Below are positions 1-8,389 of a stretch of DNA of 64,000 nt, piece by piece. Where the stretch lies: positions 91,437 to 155,436 of the forward strand of contig JAFYVH010000014.1 in the NCBI GenBank assembly GCA_017549205.1, given 5' to 3'. Made by a program: the position numbers and the translations under genes. This DNA is from Clostridia bacterium. Its GTDB lineage: Bacteria; Bacillota; Clostridia; UBA1381; UBA9506. The notes beneath the pieces were generated by a model. It was given only the letters and a program-made list of their open reading frames with translations, ran no database searches and was not told where the DNA came from. Position 1 is the stretch's first letter. Each line of letters opens with the position of its first letter.

Positions 1-2
1 TA

Positions 3-1184
3 AACAGCGGTGCAAGCTATGCTGACTGTGCCGTTTTATACCGCACCAACGCCCAATCCCGTGTCATTGAAACCACTTTGAGCACTCATGGCATTCCCTA
101 TCGCGTGCTTGCTGGTTTGCGATTTTATGACCGCAAAGAAGTCAAGGACATATTGGCTTATTTAAGGCTGATTCAAAACCCCAGTGACAACATAAGTTTA
201 TTGCGGGTGGTGAATGAGCCTGCCCGCAAAATCGGCACGGCGACCTTAGAGAAAGTCAGTGAAGTGGCACGGGCAAAAGAAACGGCACTCTTTTCTGTTA
301 TGGAGCAGGCGCAAAACGAGCCTACTTTGGTGCGTTCAGCAGAAAGACTTGTTCTTTTCACCGCCTTAATCCGTCAGTTGCAGGCAAAGGCAGAAGGCAA
401 AATGCCCTCTGAAATTATTGAGTTGGTTATGACAGAAAGCGGTTACCGTGACATGCTCATGGCCGACGATTCTGTTGAAAATCAGACACGTCTGGATAAC
501 CTGCACGAGTTTGTGAATGCCGCAGCAGAATATGAGCGAAACGACGAAGAGCCTACCCTCTCCGGATTTTTAGAGCTAACCGCCCTCATTTCAGATGTGG
601 ATAACTACGACCAAAATGCCGAGAGCGTGGTGCTGATGACTCTGCACAGCGCAAAGGGTTTGGAATTTCCCCGGGTTTTCCTTTGCGGCATGGAAGAAGG
701 ACTTTTCCCCAGTTTAAAATCTATGACAGAAGATGAAGTCGAAGAAGAGCGCCGCCTGTGTTATGTGGGCATTACAAGAGCCAAAAAACATTTAATCATC
801 ACCCATGCCGGATATCGAAATCGGTATGGCAGCGGCGGTTACACCATGCCCTCACGGTTTTTAGAAGAAATCCCTATGGATTGTGTGAATGCCATCGTTA
901 AAGAAACCGAGCCTTTCGTTCAGAAAGACACCAAAAAGCGTGAATATCAATTTTATGATAACACCCAGTCCCTGCTCCGTGCACTTTCCAAAGATAAAGA
1001 AGAGCGCAAAACCGATTCTTTAAACTACGCACCCGGCGATGTGGTAAACCACAAAAAATTTGGTCGGGGTATGGTGATTTCCGTAACACCCACCGGCAGC
1101 GATGTGCAACTGGAAATTGCCTTTGACGACTATGGTACCAAAACGCTCCTCGGCTCTTTTACCAAGTTGGCGAAAGAAAATTAA
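3..1184 (+). CDS. pcrA: ATP-dependent DNA helicase PcrA/UvrD, C-terminal part (5' truncated)
   Basis: This is the C-terminal part of a superfamily 1A DNA helicase of the PcrA/UvrD type, which unwinds DNA in nucleotide excision repair and removes proteins from replicating DNA. The frame is open from base 3, so the gene starts upstream of the window. Visible family signatures are YRTNAQSR near the edge, then GIPYRV and GLRFYDRKEVKD, the late helicase motifs LMTLHSAKGLEFP and EEERRLCYVGITRAKK, and a C-terminal Tudor-like tail starting YAPGDVVNHKKFG that in PcrA contacts RNA polymerase. A perfect terminator hairpin follows about 20 bases after the stop. Identification is firm; only the N-terminal Walker A part is missing. 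Confidence 0.95.
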   Translation, partial: NSGASYADCAVLYRTNAQSRVIETTLSTHGIPYRVLAGLRFYDRKEVKDILAYLRLIQNPSDNISLLRVVNEPARKIGTATLEKVSEVARAKETALFSVMEQAQNEPTLVRSAERLVLFTALIRQLQAKAEGKMPSEIIELVMTESGYRDMLMADDSVENQTRLDNLHEFVNAAAEYERNDEEPTLSGFLELTALISDVDNYDQNAESVVLMTLHSAKGLEFPRVFLCGMEEGLFPSLKSMTEDEVEEERRLCYVGITRAKKHLIITHAGYRNRYGSGGYTMPSRFLEEIPMDCVNAIVKETEPFVQKDTKKREYQFYDNTQSLLRALSKDKEERKTDSLNYAPGDVVNHKKFGRGMVISVTPTGSDVQLEIAFDDYGTKTLLGSFTKLAKEN

Positions 1185-1204
1185 CGATTGAAACTTTAAT
1201 GTTG

Positions 1205-1238
1205 AAAAGCAGGATTGCAAGCGCAATCCTGCTTTTTT
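1205..1238 (+). terminator. Rho-independent terminator of pcrA
   Basis: A perfect 11-bp stem (1208-1218 with 1223-1233) with a 4-base AAGC loop is followed by a run of T. It lies just after the pcrA stop. Confidence 0.9.
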
Positions 1239-1332
1239 AATATTTTTTTCTCTTTATCAATATTTTTTCCATAATTGTTCATACTAACATTGGATTATTT
1301 ATGCTATGTTATCATGAACAGGAGGCACCATT

Positions 1333-3027
1333 TTGTTTAATACCTTTTTAATCATTTTACAGCTGTTTTTAACTTTAGTCATGGGCATATATTTTTTAAA
1401 CTTATTGCGGGGGCAACATAACGGCAAATCTAATTTAGAGCATGATGCGGTCCGCGAACTGGAGAAACTGCACCGTCTTAAACAAATTCATTTAACGCAG
1501 CCCCTGGCAGAAAAAACAAGACCGACAGCACTTAATGAGGTGATTGGACAGGAAGAGGGCTTAAAAGCTTTAAAAGCTGCCTTATGCGGTCCAAATCCGC
1601 AGCATATATTAATTTATGGACCGCCGGGCGTGGGCAAAACCGCTGCCGCTCGTGTTGTGCTAAAAGAAGCTATTGCAGCTGAAAGTTCCCCTTTTCGAGA
1701 GGGTGCCAAATTCATCGAAATGGATGCAACCACCCTGCGTTTTGACGAACGGGGCATTGCCGACCCCTTAATCGGCTCTGTTCACGACCCTATTTATCAA
1801 GGTGCCGGCGCTTACGGTCCGGCAGGTGTGCCACAACCAAAACCGGGCGCCGTTACAAAGGCCCACGGCGGCATTTTGTTTTTGGATGAAATTGGGGAAT
1901 TGCACCCCATGCAAATCAATAAGCTCTTAAAGGTTTTAGAAGACAGAAAAGTCTTTTTAGAAAGTGCATACTATTCGCCGGGGAATCGGGACATCCCACC
2001 ACACATCCACGAAATTTTTCAAAAAGGTCTGCCGGCTGACTTTCGGTTAATCGGTGCTACCACCCGCAGTCCTGAAGACATCCCTCCGGCCATCCGTTCA
2101 CGCTGTGTTGAAATTTTCTTTTCACCCTTAGATGTGCACCATTTAAAAACCATTGCCAAAAATGCAACTTTTAAGGCCGGTTTTTCAATTGAGGATAAAA
2201 CCCTTGATACGCTGTGCAAATACGCACAAAATGGCCGTGATGCCGTTAATATGATACAAACCGCGGCCGGCATAGCACGCCTTGAAAATCGATTTATTAT
2301 TGAAAAATCTGACATCAAGTGGGTGGCAGAAACCGGACGTTATACCCCTCGATATGAAAAGAAAGCAACTGACCGCTTGCATGTTGGTCTGGTTAACGGC
2401 CTCGCTGTTTGCGGTGATGGTCAGGGCATGGTGATGGATGTGGAGGTAACGGCTCTGCCTTGCGCTTGCGGCACGGGAACTTTGACTGTGACCGGTATTG
2501 TGGAAAGTCAGGAACTTGAATCTCGCGGTCAGCGCTTAATCCGAACCAGTTCGGCACGGGCATCTATTGAAAACATGCTGACAGTTTTAAAGCGTTTTTA
2601 TTGCATTGACACAACCGCCTATCATTTACACATTAACTTCCCCGGCGGTACCCCCATTGATGGCCCGTCTGCCGGCACAGCCATTTTGTCTGCTGTTTAT
2701 TCTGCCATATGCCAGTCAGCCATCAGCAACCGAATTGCCATGACGGGAGAAATTTCCATTCACGGCACTGTTTTACCCGTGGGCGGTGTTGCCGCTAAGG
2801 TCGCTGCTGCTGCCAAAGCCGGTGTGAAAACTGTTTTCATCCCCCGGGATAACGCTGAAAACCTATACCACGTTTCTGGCATAGAAATCGTCCCCGTGAC
2901 CCACATCAGCGAAATCTTCAGCCGTCTTTTCGGCAACATCGATAATTCCCAATCGGAAACGGTTGCCGCCGCTTCAGCTGCCTTTAACGTGCATAGCGGT
3001 GAACGTTCTGCTTCACAAACAGCATAA
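1333..3027 (+). CDS. lonB: Lon-like membrane-associated ATP-dependent protease LonB
   Basis: LonB-type AAA+ protease of 564 aa that lacks the N-terminal substrate domain of LonA. An N-terminal membrane segment (about residues 3-25) precedes an AAA+ module with Walker A GPPGVGKT (96-103) and Walker B-like ILFLDEIGEL. The C-terminal S16 protease domain carries the catalytic serine in DGPSAGT (Ser446) and lysine in GGVAAKV (Lys489). The start is TTG, supported by AGGAGG at 1320-1325 with 7-base spacing. In Bacillus LonB is a forespore protease under sigma F, so a sporulation or quality-control role is the family expectation. The gene stands alone between two terminators. A terminator shared with rubrerythrin lies directly downstream. 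Confidence 0.92.
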   Translation: MFNTFLIILQLFLTLVMGIYFLNLLRGQHNGKSNLEHDAVRELEKLHRLKQIHLTQPLAEKTRPTALNEVIGQEEGLKALKAALCGPNPQHILIYGPPGVGKTAAARVVLKEAIAAESSPFREGAKFIEMDATTLRFDERGIADPLIGSVHDPIYQGAGAYGPAGVPQPKPGAVTKAHGGILFLDEIGELHPMQINKLLKVLEDRKVFLESAYYSPGNRDIPPHIHEIFQKGLPADFRLIGATTRSPEDIPPAIRSRCVEIFFSPLDVHHLKTIAKNATFKAGFSIEDKTLDTLCKYAQNGRDAVNMIQTAAGIARLENRFIIEKSDIKWVAETGRYTPRYEKKATDRLHVGLVNGLAVCGDGQGMVMDVEVTALPCACGTGTLTVTGIVESQELESRGQRLIRTSSARASIENMLTVLKRFYCIDTTAYHLHINFPGGTPIDGPSAGTAILSAVYSAICQSAISNRIAMTGEISIHGTVLPVGGVAAKVAAAAKAGVKTVFIPRDNAENLYHVSGIEIVPVTHISEIFSRLFGNIDNSQSETVAAASAAFNVHSGERSASQTA

Positions 3028-3064
3028 AAAAGAGGAGCCACAAAAACTCTGTGGCTCCTTTTTC
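3026..3064. terminator. Bidirectional terminator between lonB and rubrerythrin
   Basis: A 10-bp stem (3033-3042 with 3050-3059) carries T-run on the right for lonB and A-run on the left (3026-3031), which reads as U-run for the convergent rubrerythrin transcript. Confidence 0.88.
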
Positions 3065-3082
3065 ACATTCTTCCTTAGAAGA

Positions 3083-3616
3083 TTAATAGTTCTGCTTGCG
3101 AAGTTCAAAATAGCTCTGGGGATGAGCACAAACAGGGCACACTTCAGGCGCCTTTTTACCCATAACCAAATGACCGCAGTTGCGGCATTCCCAAATCACT
3201 TCTTCACTCTTTTCAAAAACAGCTTGCATTTCAACATTGTTCAAAAGGGCACGATAGCGCTCTTCATGAGTTTTTTCAATAGCTGCTACCATACGGAACT
3301 GCGCTGCCAATTTTGTAAAGCCCTCTTCTTCAGCTTCTTTGGCAAAGCGACTGTACATGTCGGTCCATTCATAATTTTCGCCGTTGGCTGCATGCAGAAG
3401 ATTTTCGGCTGTGTTGCCCAGCTCGCCTAAGGCTTTAAACCAAAGCTTTGCATGCTCCTTTTCGTTATTGGCTGTTTCTTCAAAAATTGCGGAAATTTGC
3501 TGATAACCTTCTTTTTTTGCCACGGACGCAAAGTATGTATACTTATTGCGCGCCTGGCTTTCACCGGCAAATGCCTCCATCAAGTTTTTCTCTGTTTTGC
3601 TTCCCTTTAATTCCAT
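3083..3616 (-). CDS. rbr: Rubrerythrin
   Basis: Non-heme iron peroxidase of 177 aa that reduces hydrogen peroxide in the cytoplasm of anaerobes, using electrons from rubredoxin or NADH oxidoreductases. The N-terminal ferritin-like di-iron domain shows ExxH-type motifs ([32 protein letters not shown]). A C-terminal rubredoxin-like domain binds one iron with Cys144/Cys147 (CRNC) and Cys160/Cys163 (CPVC), ending in the typical HPQSYFEL. Full length for the family. It lies 50 bases downstream of hpf on the same strand, so both may be co-expressed under stress or in stationary phase. It marks the host as an anaerobe exposed to oxygen stress. Confidence 0.95.
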   Translation of the reverse strand: MELKGSKTEKNLMEAFAGESQARNKYTYFASVAKKEGYQQISAIFEETANNEKEHAKLWFKALGELGNTAENLLHAANGENYEWTDMYSRFAKEAEEEGFTKLAAQFRMVAAIEKTHEERYRALLNNVEMQAVFEKSEEVIWECRNCGHLVMGKKAPEVCPVCAHPQSYFELRKQNY

Positions 3617-3666
3617 TTTCTGTTTTTTCCTCCTTGCAATGTAATTATATTAATTTAAAGAAAATA

Positions 3667-4203
3667 CTAAATCAACTCAATGAGACCGTAGTCGCCATTC
3701 TTTCTCTTATACACAACATTGGGCTCACCGGTTATGTCGTTATTAAAAATATAGAACTGGTGACCCAGAAGGTTCATTTGCAGAATAGCCTCTTCAGCAC
3801 TCATAGGCTTTGTTGCAAACCGCTTCTTGCGAACAATTTTAAATTCCTCTTCCTCCTCAACCGCCTCGCCAAAAGGAATTTGTTCCAAAGCTGCCGCTTC
3901 AAAATTCTCCTTTTTCAGTTTTTTCTCAATTCTGGTTTTGTGCTTACGGATTTGACGTTCTAAAATATCCACAGCATTGTCAATGCTGACATACATATCT
4001 TCTGTTGCCTCTTCAACACGCATAATCAAGCCGCCGGAATGAACAGTTGCTTCAACAACCTGCTTTTCCCTTTGCACAGAAAGAGTGATTATCGCTTCTG
4101 TTTCTTTTTGGAAATATCGATCTAATTTGCTGAAGCGATCTTCGATCCTGTCTTTTAAACCCTGTGTCAATTCAATCTGTTTACCTGTCATCGTTAATTT
4201 CAT
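3667..4203 (-). CDS. hpf: Long-form ribosome hibernation promoting factor HPF
   Basis: Long-type HPF of 178 aa that dimerises 70S ribosomes into inactive 100S particles in stationary phase. The N-terminal domain (about 1-100, starting MKLTMTGKQIELT) has the S30AE/RaiA fold that binds the small-subunit decoding channel. An acidic and lysine-rich linker leads to the C-terminal dimerisation domain (about 120-178: KRFATKPMSAEEAILQM, then GHQFYIFNN and YGLIELI). The start has a good RBS (AGAGGAG, about 8 bases before ATG). Upstream is a candidate alternative-sigma promoter (see 4256-4284) instead of a clear housekeeping one, which would fit stress control. Confidence 0.95.
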   Translation of the reverse strand: MKLTMTGKQIELTQGLKDRIEDRFSKLDRYFQKETEAIITLSVQREKQVVEATVHSGGLIMRVEEATEDMYVSIDNAVDILERQIRKHKTRIEKKLKKENFEAAALEQIPFGEAVEEEEEFKIVRKKRFATKPMSAEEAILQMNLLGHQFYIFNNDITGEPNVVYKRKNGDYGLIELI

Positions 4204-4255
4204 ACGGATCCACTCCTCTTTTTGTATAATAACAAGGAAAATTACCTTGTAACAA

Positions 4256-4284
4256 TTATTTTCCCATCTTTTTTCATTTTAAAC
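4256..4284 (-). promoter_or_regulatory. Candidate alternative-sigma promoter of hpf
   Basis: On the minus strand GTTTA (4284-4280) is separated by 14 bases from GGGAAAATAA (4265-4256). This resembles sigma F/G or sigma B family promoters (GTTTA, then GG-rich -10), not TTGACA/TATAAT. It lies about 50 bases upstream of the hpf ATG. An AT-rich hairpin, ACAAGG/CCTTGT, lies between it and the gene. Inference from motif only. Confidence 0.35.
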
Positions 4285-4401
4285 AAAAAATTTCGTGTTC
4301 CCGTAATTTTTTTATAAATGCTCTGCAAATACCGTAATGTATGACAAAAGACAACCCCTTTGACTGCTAACGGCAGCACTTCTTTACGGCTATATCTCCC
4401 T

Positions 4402-5346
4402 TTAAATTATACCAAAAGAGCCAAACACAAAAATCCATACAAACAAGGTTAAAATGCAGAAGGCAGAGGTGAGCACAACCAGTTGCCCTGCCAGAGTTTT
4501 ATCCCCGCCCATTTGCTGCGCCATGGAAAAAGATGAAACAGCAATGGGGCCGCCAAATGTCACCAAAAGGCAGGCAAAGGCCTCGCCGTGAAAACCAAGG
4601 TATGCCGCAATTGAAAGAATAATGGCAGGCAAAACAACAAGCCGTGCCAAGAGTATAATGACATTTTCTTTAACATAACCCTTAATGCTGGTAAAGGTAA
4701 AGCCCGCGCCCAGTACAACAAGAGCCAGTGGCGAAGACACATGCGCGATGTCTGACACGGTTTTCTCAAGCACCTGTGGCAATTCTATTTTAAAGAGCAA
4801 AAATACCATGCCCGCTACACAACCAATGATTAAAGGATTGGTCACAATGCCCTTTAATATCTTTTTAAAATGAATGTTGCCACCTTTAAAAAGCTCTAAG
4901 CTGATAACACCCAAAACATTGAATAAGGGCACCACCAGCGCAACCATTAAAGAGGACAATCCCGTTGTGTTATCACCGCAAATATAACTGACTAACGGCA
5001 CACCCAAAATGGCAAAATTGGTTCTGAAAAACCCCTGCAGAATGACCCCGCGTTTAGCATTATCCTTTGTGATAAAATAGACCGCCAAAAGTCCAAGCGC
5101 AAACACACAAAGCACGCACACTGTGGTAAAACCAAACAAATCCGCTGCAATGCCAAAGCCTTCGGCAGATTTTGTCTTGTAGATGTTATTAAACAAAAGT
5201 ACAGGCAAAAACACCTTAAAAACCAGCTTGTTGATTGCGTCAAAGACCTTTTCGTCAACAAAATGTATGCCCTTTAGCACATACCCTAAAAGCATCATTA
5301 AAAAAATCGGCGTCACAGCCTCAAGTGACAATGTTAAGCTATCCAT
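4402..5346 (-). CDS. AEC-family (auxin efflux carrier-like) transporter
   Basis: Integral membrane carrier of 314 aa from the AEC family, whose bacterial members move organic acids such as malate or malonate. The sequence is almost continuous hydrophobic segments (about ten), with the conserved N-terminal pattern PIFLMMLLGYVLKG and a central hydrophilic break. The open frame extends 20 codons further upstream, but the internal ATG at 5346 has an AGAGGA site 7 bases before it and gives the family-typical N terminus MDSLTLSLEAV, so I use that start. The substrate cannot be read from sequence. It follows the FTR-like gene by about 74 bases on the same strand. Confidence 0.85.
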   Translation of the reverse strand: MDSLTLSLEAVTPIFLMMLLGYVLKGIHFVDEKVFDAINKLVFKVFLPVLLFNNIYKTKSAEGFGIAADLFGFTTVCVLCVFALGLLAVYFITKDNAKRGVILQGFFRTNFAILGVPLVSYICGDNTTGLSSLMVALVVPLFNVLGVISLELFKGGNIHFKKILKGIVTNPLIIGCVAGMVFLLFKIELPQVLEKTVSDIAHVSSPLALVVLGAGFTFTSIKGYVKENVIILLARLVVLPAIILSIAAYLGFHGEAFACLLVTFGGPIAVSSFSMAQQMGGDKTLAGQLVVLTSAFCILTLFVWIFVFGSFGII

Positions 5347-5420
5347 AAAATTTCCTCTTCGTCTCAAGATTTGAGTCTCACTATGCCCCACATAAAATTC
5401 AAACAAGGCATGGCGCCCTG

Positions 5421-5618
5421 TTACTTTTCTTTATAGTACAGCATACAATGGCAAAAGCCTTCAAAATCGGGGTCTTTGATCTGCTCTTTGAACGCTTTGC
5501 ACATACATTTTGTATCTTCATTTTGTTCCCTAATGCAGGGACAATAGCCCCCTGTCCGCTTAAGACCCTCCTGAACCACTTTCACAATTTCTTCATCAGG
5601 ATTAAACTTGATTTTCAT
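5421..5618 (-). CDS. Small ferredoxin-thioredoxin reductase catalytic-domain-like protein
   Basis: A 65-aa protein that is almost entirely three CxC pairs: CPC (26-28), CMC (38-40) and CHC (56-58). This pattern matches the catalytic (beta) subunit of ferredoxin:thioredoxin reductase, where the cysteines hold a 4Fe-4S cluster beside a redox disulfide. The usual FTR beta subunit is about 110 aa, so this is a minimal version. No variable subunit or ferredoxin is adjacent. The ATG lies 2 bases after the PspC stop, and its RBS (GAGGAGA) lies inside the PspC coding end, so the two are translationally coupled. A disulfide or Fe-S redox role is inferred; the partner is unknown. Confidence 0.8.
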   Translation of the reverse strand: MKIKFNPDEEIVKVVQEGLKRTGGYCPCIREQNEDTKCMCKAFKEQIKDPDFEGFCHCMLYYKEK

Positions 5619-5620
5619 GC

Positions 5621-5812
5621 TTACATCTCCTCAATTTTCGGCATTATAAGTGCAGCAACGATATATGCGATGATGCCGCAACCGCCAAACAAGGTAAACA
5701 AAACCCAAGCCAGACGAACAAGGGTCGAATCCATTTCAAAATATTCGGCAATGCCGCCGCAAACACCGCAGATTTTTTTGTCTACTAATGATTTATAAAG
5801 CTTTTTCTTCAT
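5621..5812 (-). CDS. PspC-domain membrane protein
   Basis: A 63-aa protein with the PspC fold signature: [18 protein letters not shown], then IAEYF and VRLAWVLF, then a single hydrophobic segment [15 protein letters not shown]. Phage-shock-protein C relatives sit in the inner membrane and sense or transmit envelope stress. I chose the ATG at 5812 because TGGAGGT lies 8 bases upstream; the longer frame from 5869 lacks an RBS. It is coupled to the FTR-like gene downstream. The cysteines CGVCGG near the N terminus are common in this family. Confidence 0.88.
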   Translation of the reverse strand: MKKKLYKSLVDKKICGVCGGIAEYFEMDSTLVRLAWVLFTLFGGCGIIAYIVAALIMPKIEEM

Positions 5813-5888
5813 AGTATGTACCTCCAAGATTATTTTTATTTTATGTACTGAACGGTTTTGCATGAACACAGCTCAAGCAAAACCGACA

Positions 5889-6779
5889 TTAGTGATGGTG
5901 ATGATGGTGTCCACAATCCTCCACATGTTCAACATGACAATGCTCACAGCTGCAGTATTCATCAGGGCATTCAAGTTCTAAAGTGGCGTGCCCAATGTGG
6001 AACTCTTTAAGCTCTCTTCTTATTTCTTCTTTCAATTCGCTACTTTGATTGTCTGTAACAACATGCATTGTTGCATAATGATTGTTTCCGTCTATGCTCC
6101 AAACATGAACATGATGAACATCCAAAACCCCTTCAATTTCGCGAATGTGTTTTTTCAGCTCCTCCATTTTAATACCTGCGGGAATCTTTTCAAGAAAAAG
6201 GTTTTCAATCTGTTTAAAATTCTTGGTAGCATTAATGAGAATGAAAACCGCCACAACGATTGACAAAATGGGGTCAATAATGGCAAAGTCGGTAAAACGC
6301 ATAACAACCGCACCAATTAAAACAGCAATCCAACCAAGAACATCTTCCAGCATGTGAAGATTAACTGCTTTTTGATTGAGTGAGTCTCCGTCTTTTGTAA
6401 ATACGGCCGCCAAAAAATTAACGAAAGCGCCGATAAGTGCAAAAATTATCATCTTGTCATAATGAATTGTAACAGGATTAAAAATTCTGATTATAGCATT
6501 ATATATAACAACAGCAGACCCCAAAAGCAAAATAACAGTGGTAATTAAACTGCCTGCAACTGAAAACCGCATATAACCATATGTATATATATCATCAGGC
6601 TGTTTTTTACTTTTGCGCTCTAACAGCCACGAACAACCTATGCTTATTGCATCACCTATGTCGTGCACCGCATCTGAAACGATGGCCACACTACCCGTAA
6701 CGGCACCGCCAACAAGCTCAAAAATTGAAAAAATGAGATTGAGAAAAAATGCAATAAAAATCTTTTTTTCCGTTTTCAT
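5889..6779 (-). CDS. Cation diffusion facilitator (zinc/cobalt-type) exporter with native His6 end
   Basis: CDF-family metal/proton antiporter of 296 aa. Six membrane segments carry the family's site A motifs (SDAVHDIGDA in TM2, HMLEDVLGW in TM5), whose Asp/His residues bind the transported divalent metal. The cytoplasmic C-terminal dimerisation domain follows (GVLDVHHVHVWSIDG). The protein ends with a Cys/His-rich tail, EYCSCEHCHVEHVEDCG, and six consecutive histidines. The tail probably buffers or senses metal. RBS GGGAGGG lies upstream of the ATG. No metal riboswitch is evident in the leader. Zinc is the likeliest substrate, but this is inference. Confidence 0.93.
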   Translation of the reverse strand: MKTEKKIFIAFFLNLIFSIFELVGGAVTGSVAIVSDAVHDIGDAISIGCSWLLERKSKKQPDDIYTYGYMRFSVAGSLITTVILLLGSAVVIYNAIIRIFNPVTIHYDKMIIFALIGAFVNFLAAVFTKDGDSLNQKAVNLHMLEDVLGWIAVLIGAVVMRFTDFAIIDPILSIVVAVFILINATKNFKQIENLFLEKIPAGIKMEELKKHIREIEGVLDVHHVHVWSIDGNNHYATMHVVTDNQSSELKEEIRRELKEFHIGHATLELECPDEYCSCEHCHVEHVEDCGHHHHHH

Positions 6780-6964
6780 CTATCGCTTCCCTCCCTAGAC
6801 GCTGATTTTATAAAATTCTACATATATATTCTACCACTTTTTATGCAAAAGGTCAAAGAAAATTCTTCTTTTATGCAATCTTTTTTTTAAAATATCTCCC
6901 GTCTGATTCTAATCTTTTTATGTTGTTTCCTAATTATACACATATCCTCCGCTTTTCTTTTTGG

Positions 6965-6994
6965 TTGACAAAAAAGGTTTGAATATGATATACT
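6965..6994 (+). promoter_or_regulatory. Sigma-A promoter of the nadK operon
   Basis: TTGACA at 6965-6970 and TATACT at 6989-6994 with an 18-base spacer, about 50 bases upstream of nadK. The 265-base gap 6780-7045 holds otherwise only AT-rich sequence and the divergent CDF leader. Confidence 0.8.
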
Positions 6995-7045
6995 TTAAAA
7001 TGAATAAAAATGTAATTTTGTCTGACTTTCGTGAGGATGATATTT

Positions 7046-7900
7046 ATGAATCGAATATTGATCATACCAAATCCCAAACGCGATCCTGATTTTTTTTATA
7101 CAAAACAGGTTATATCCTGTCTTGAAGAACGGCAGCTGTTTGTCAGCGAAGCATATGCCTCTTCTATTGAGGGTCTTGCAACGCCTCTGTCACGCGAATC
7201 AATGTACGAAAATGTTGATTTGGTCATTGCTTTAGGTGGCGACGGCACGCTGCTGGGCGCAGCACGAGAAGCTGCTGTTTATCAGCTCCCCGTTTTGGGT
7301 ATCAATTTGGGGCATTTGGGCTTTTTGGCTGAAATAGAAAAACACGAAATTGCAGAGAGTCTTGCAAAACTTTCTGCCGATGAATTCACCATTGAGAACA
7401 GAATGATGCTCTGTGCCGAGTTACAGCGCGCAACAGGCGAAATCCAAACCCTTGATGCTCTCAATGACATTGTTGTCAGCCGCAGCCACAGCTCACGGCT
7501 GATTTATCTCAATTTGTATGTAAACGGCGAATTTGTTGATAATTATAAAGCCGACGGCATGATTGTGGCCACGCCCACGGGGTCTACCGCTTATTCCATG
7601 TCGGCGGGGGGACCCATTTTAGACCCGGCGGTTAAAAGCTTTGTTATCACCCCTATTTGCCCGCATAAGCTTTATGCAAAAACCGTGGTGGTGCCCGATC
7701 AAGTGGAAATCACCATGACAATTAACAACAAAAACCCCCGTTCTGCTGTTATCAGCAGTGACGGTCAGCGAGGCATCCCTTTTTCAGATGGAGATGTTAT
7801 AAAGCTGAAGCGTTCCGAACATACCGCACGATTGGTTAAAATTAAAGACAGCCGTTTTTACAGCGTTTTGCAACATAAACTGCTGGGAAAGGAAAGATAA
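7046..7900 (+). CDS. nadK: NAD kinase
   Basis: Phosphorylates NAD to NADP in the cytoplasm. The product is 284 aa with the diagnostic GGDGT motif (residues 64-68, in IALGGDGTLL), the following LGHLGFL, and the second conserved block DGMIVATPTGSTAYSMSAGGP. The frame could open at a GTG 15 bases earlier, but that codon is part of the GTGAGG ribosome binding site; ATG at 7046 is 9 bases downstream of it and is preferred. It is the first gene of nadK-argR-recN-QueG-like, an order typical of Firmicutes. Confidence 0.96.
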   Translation: MNRILIIPNPKRDPDFFYTKQVISCLEERQLFVSEAYASSIEGLATPLSRESMYENVDLVIALGGDGTLLGAAREAAVYQLPVLGINLGHLGFLAEIEKHEIAESLAKLSADEFTIENRMMLCAELQRATGEIQTLDALNDIVVSRSHSSRLIYLNLYVNGEFVDNYKADGMIVATPTGSTAYSMSAGGPILDPAVKSFVITPICPHKLYAKTVVVPDQVEITMTINNKNPRSAVISSDGQRGIPFSDGDVIKLKRSEHTARLVKIKDSRFYSVLQHKLLGKER

Positions 7901-7903
7901 GCC

Positions 7904-8347
7904 ATGAAACAAAAGAGACATGCTGCTATTTTAGATTTAATTGCACATCAGGAAATTGTCACACAGGAGGATTTAGCGACTCGTCTGCGCAACAGCGGTT
8001 TTCAGGTGACTCAGGCCACTGTCTCCCGTGATATTAAAGAGCTGAAGCTTACCAAAATTCCCGGTGAGGGCGGCATTTATAAATATGCGCAACCCAAGGC
8101 ATCTGCTGCGGCTCCCAACCGTCAGCTTCTCATTTTGTCCCGCTCTGTTTTTAATGTTAACTTTGCGCAAAACATTGTGGTAATTAAAACCCATGCCGGC
8201 ATGGCGCAGGCAGCAGCCGCTGTTTTAGATGCCCTGTCTATGAAAGAAATCATTGGCACACTGGCTGGTGATGATACCATCTTTTGCGTAACAAAAGATG
8301 AAACTGCCGCCATGCAATTAACAGGACGGATTAAAGCGCTGTTATAA
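7904..8347 (+). CDS. argR: Arginine repressor ArgR/AhrC
   Basis: Hexameric arginine-sensing transcription factor of 147 aa that represses arginine biosynthesis and activates catabolism. The N-terminal winged helix (residues 1-70) contains VTQATVSRDIKEL. The C-terminal hexamerisation and arginine-binding domain carries the hallmark GTLAGDDTIF near residue 120. It starts 3 bases after nadK ends, so it is co-transcribed. In Firmicutes argR commonly sits between nadK and recN, as here. Confidence 0.96.
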   Translation: MKQKRHAAILDLIAHQEIVTQEDLATRLRNSGFQVTQATVSRDIKELKLTKIPGEGGIYKYAQPKASAAAPNRQLLILSRSVFNVNFAQNIVVIKTHAGMAQAAAAVLDALSMKEIIGTLAGDDTIFCVTKDETAAMQLTGRIKALL

Positions 8348-8389
8348 TGTTTTTAAAGCTGATGGGCTGCACTGTTAGGAGGACTATCC

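Noticed and set aside
2963-3430. 155-codon plus-strand frame over the lonB end and rubrerythrin
   Set aside because: It overlaps a terminator and reads antisense through the rubrerythrin gene; the product has no recognisable features.
5889-5911. Hexahistidine end as possible cloning-vector contamination
   Set aside because: The six His follow a natural Cys/His-rich tail within a chromosomal gene with native flanks and no vector sequence.
6780-6960. Metal riboswitch in the leader of the CDF exporter
   Set aside because: No conserved junction or paired stems are visible; only AT-rich sequence.
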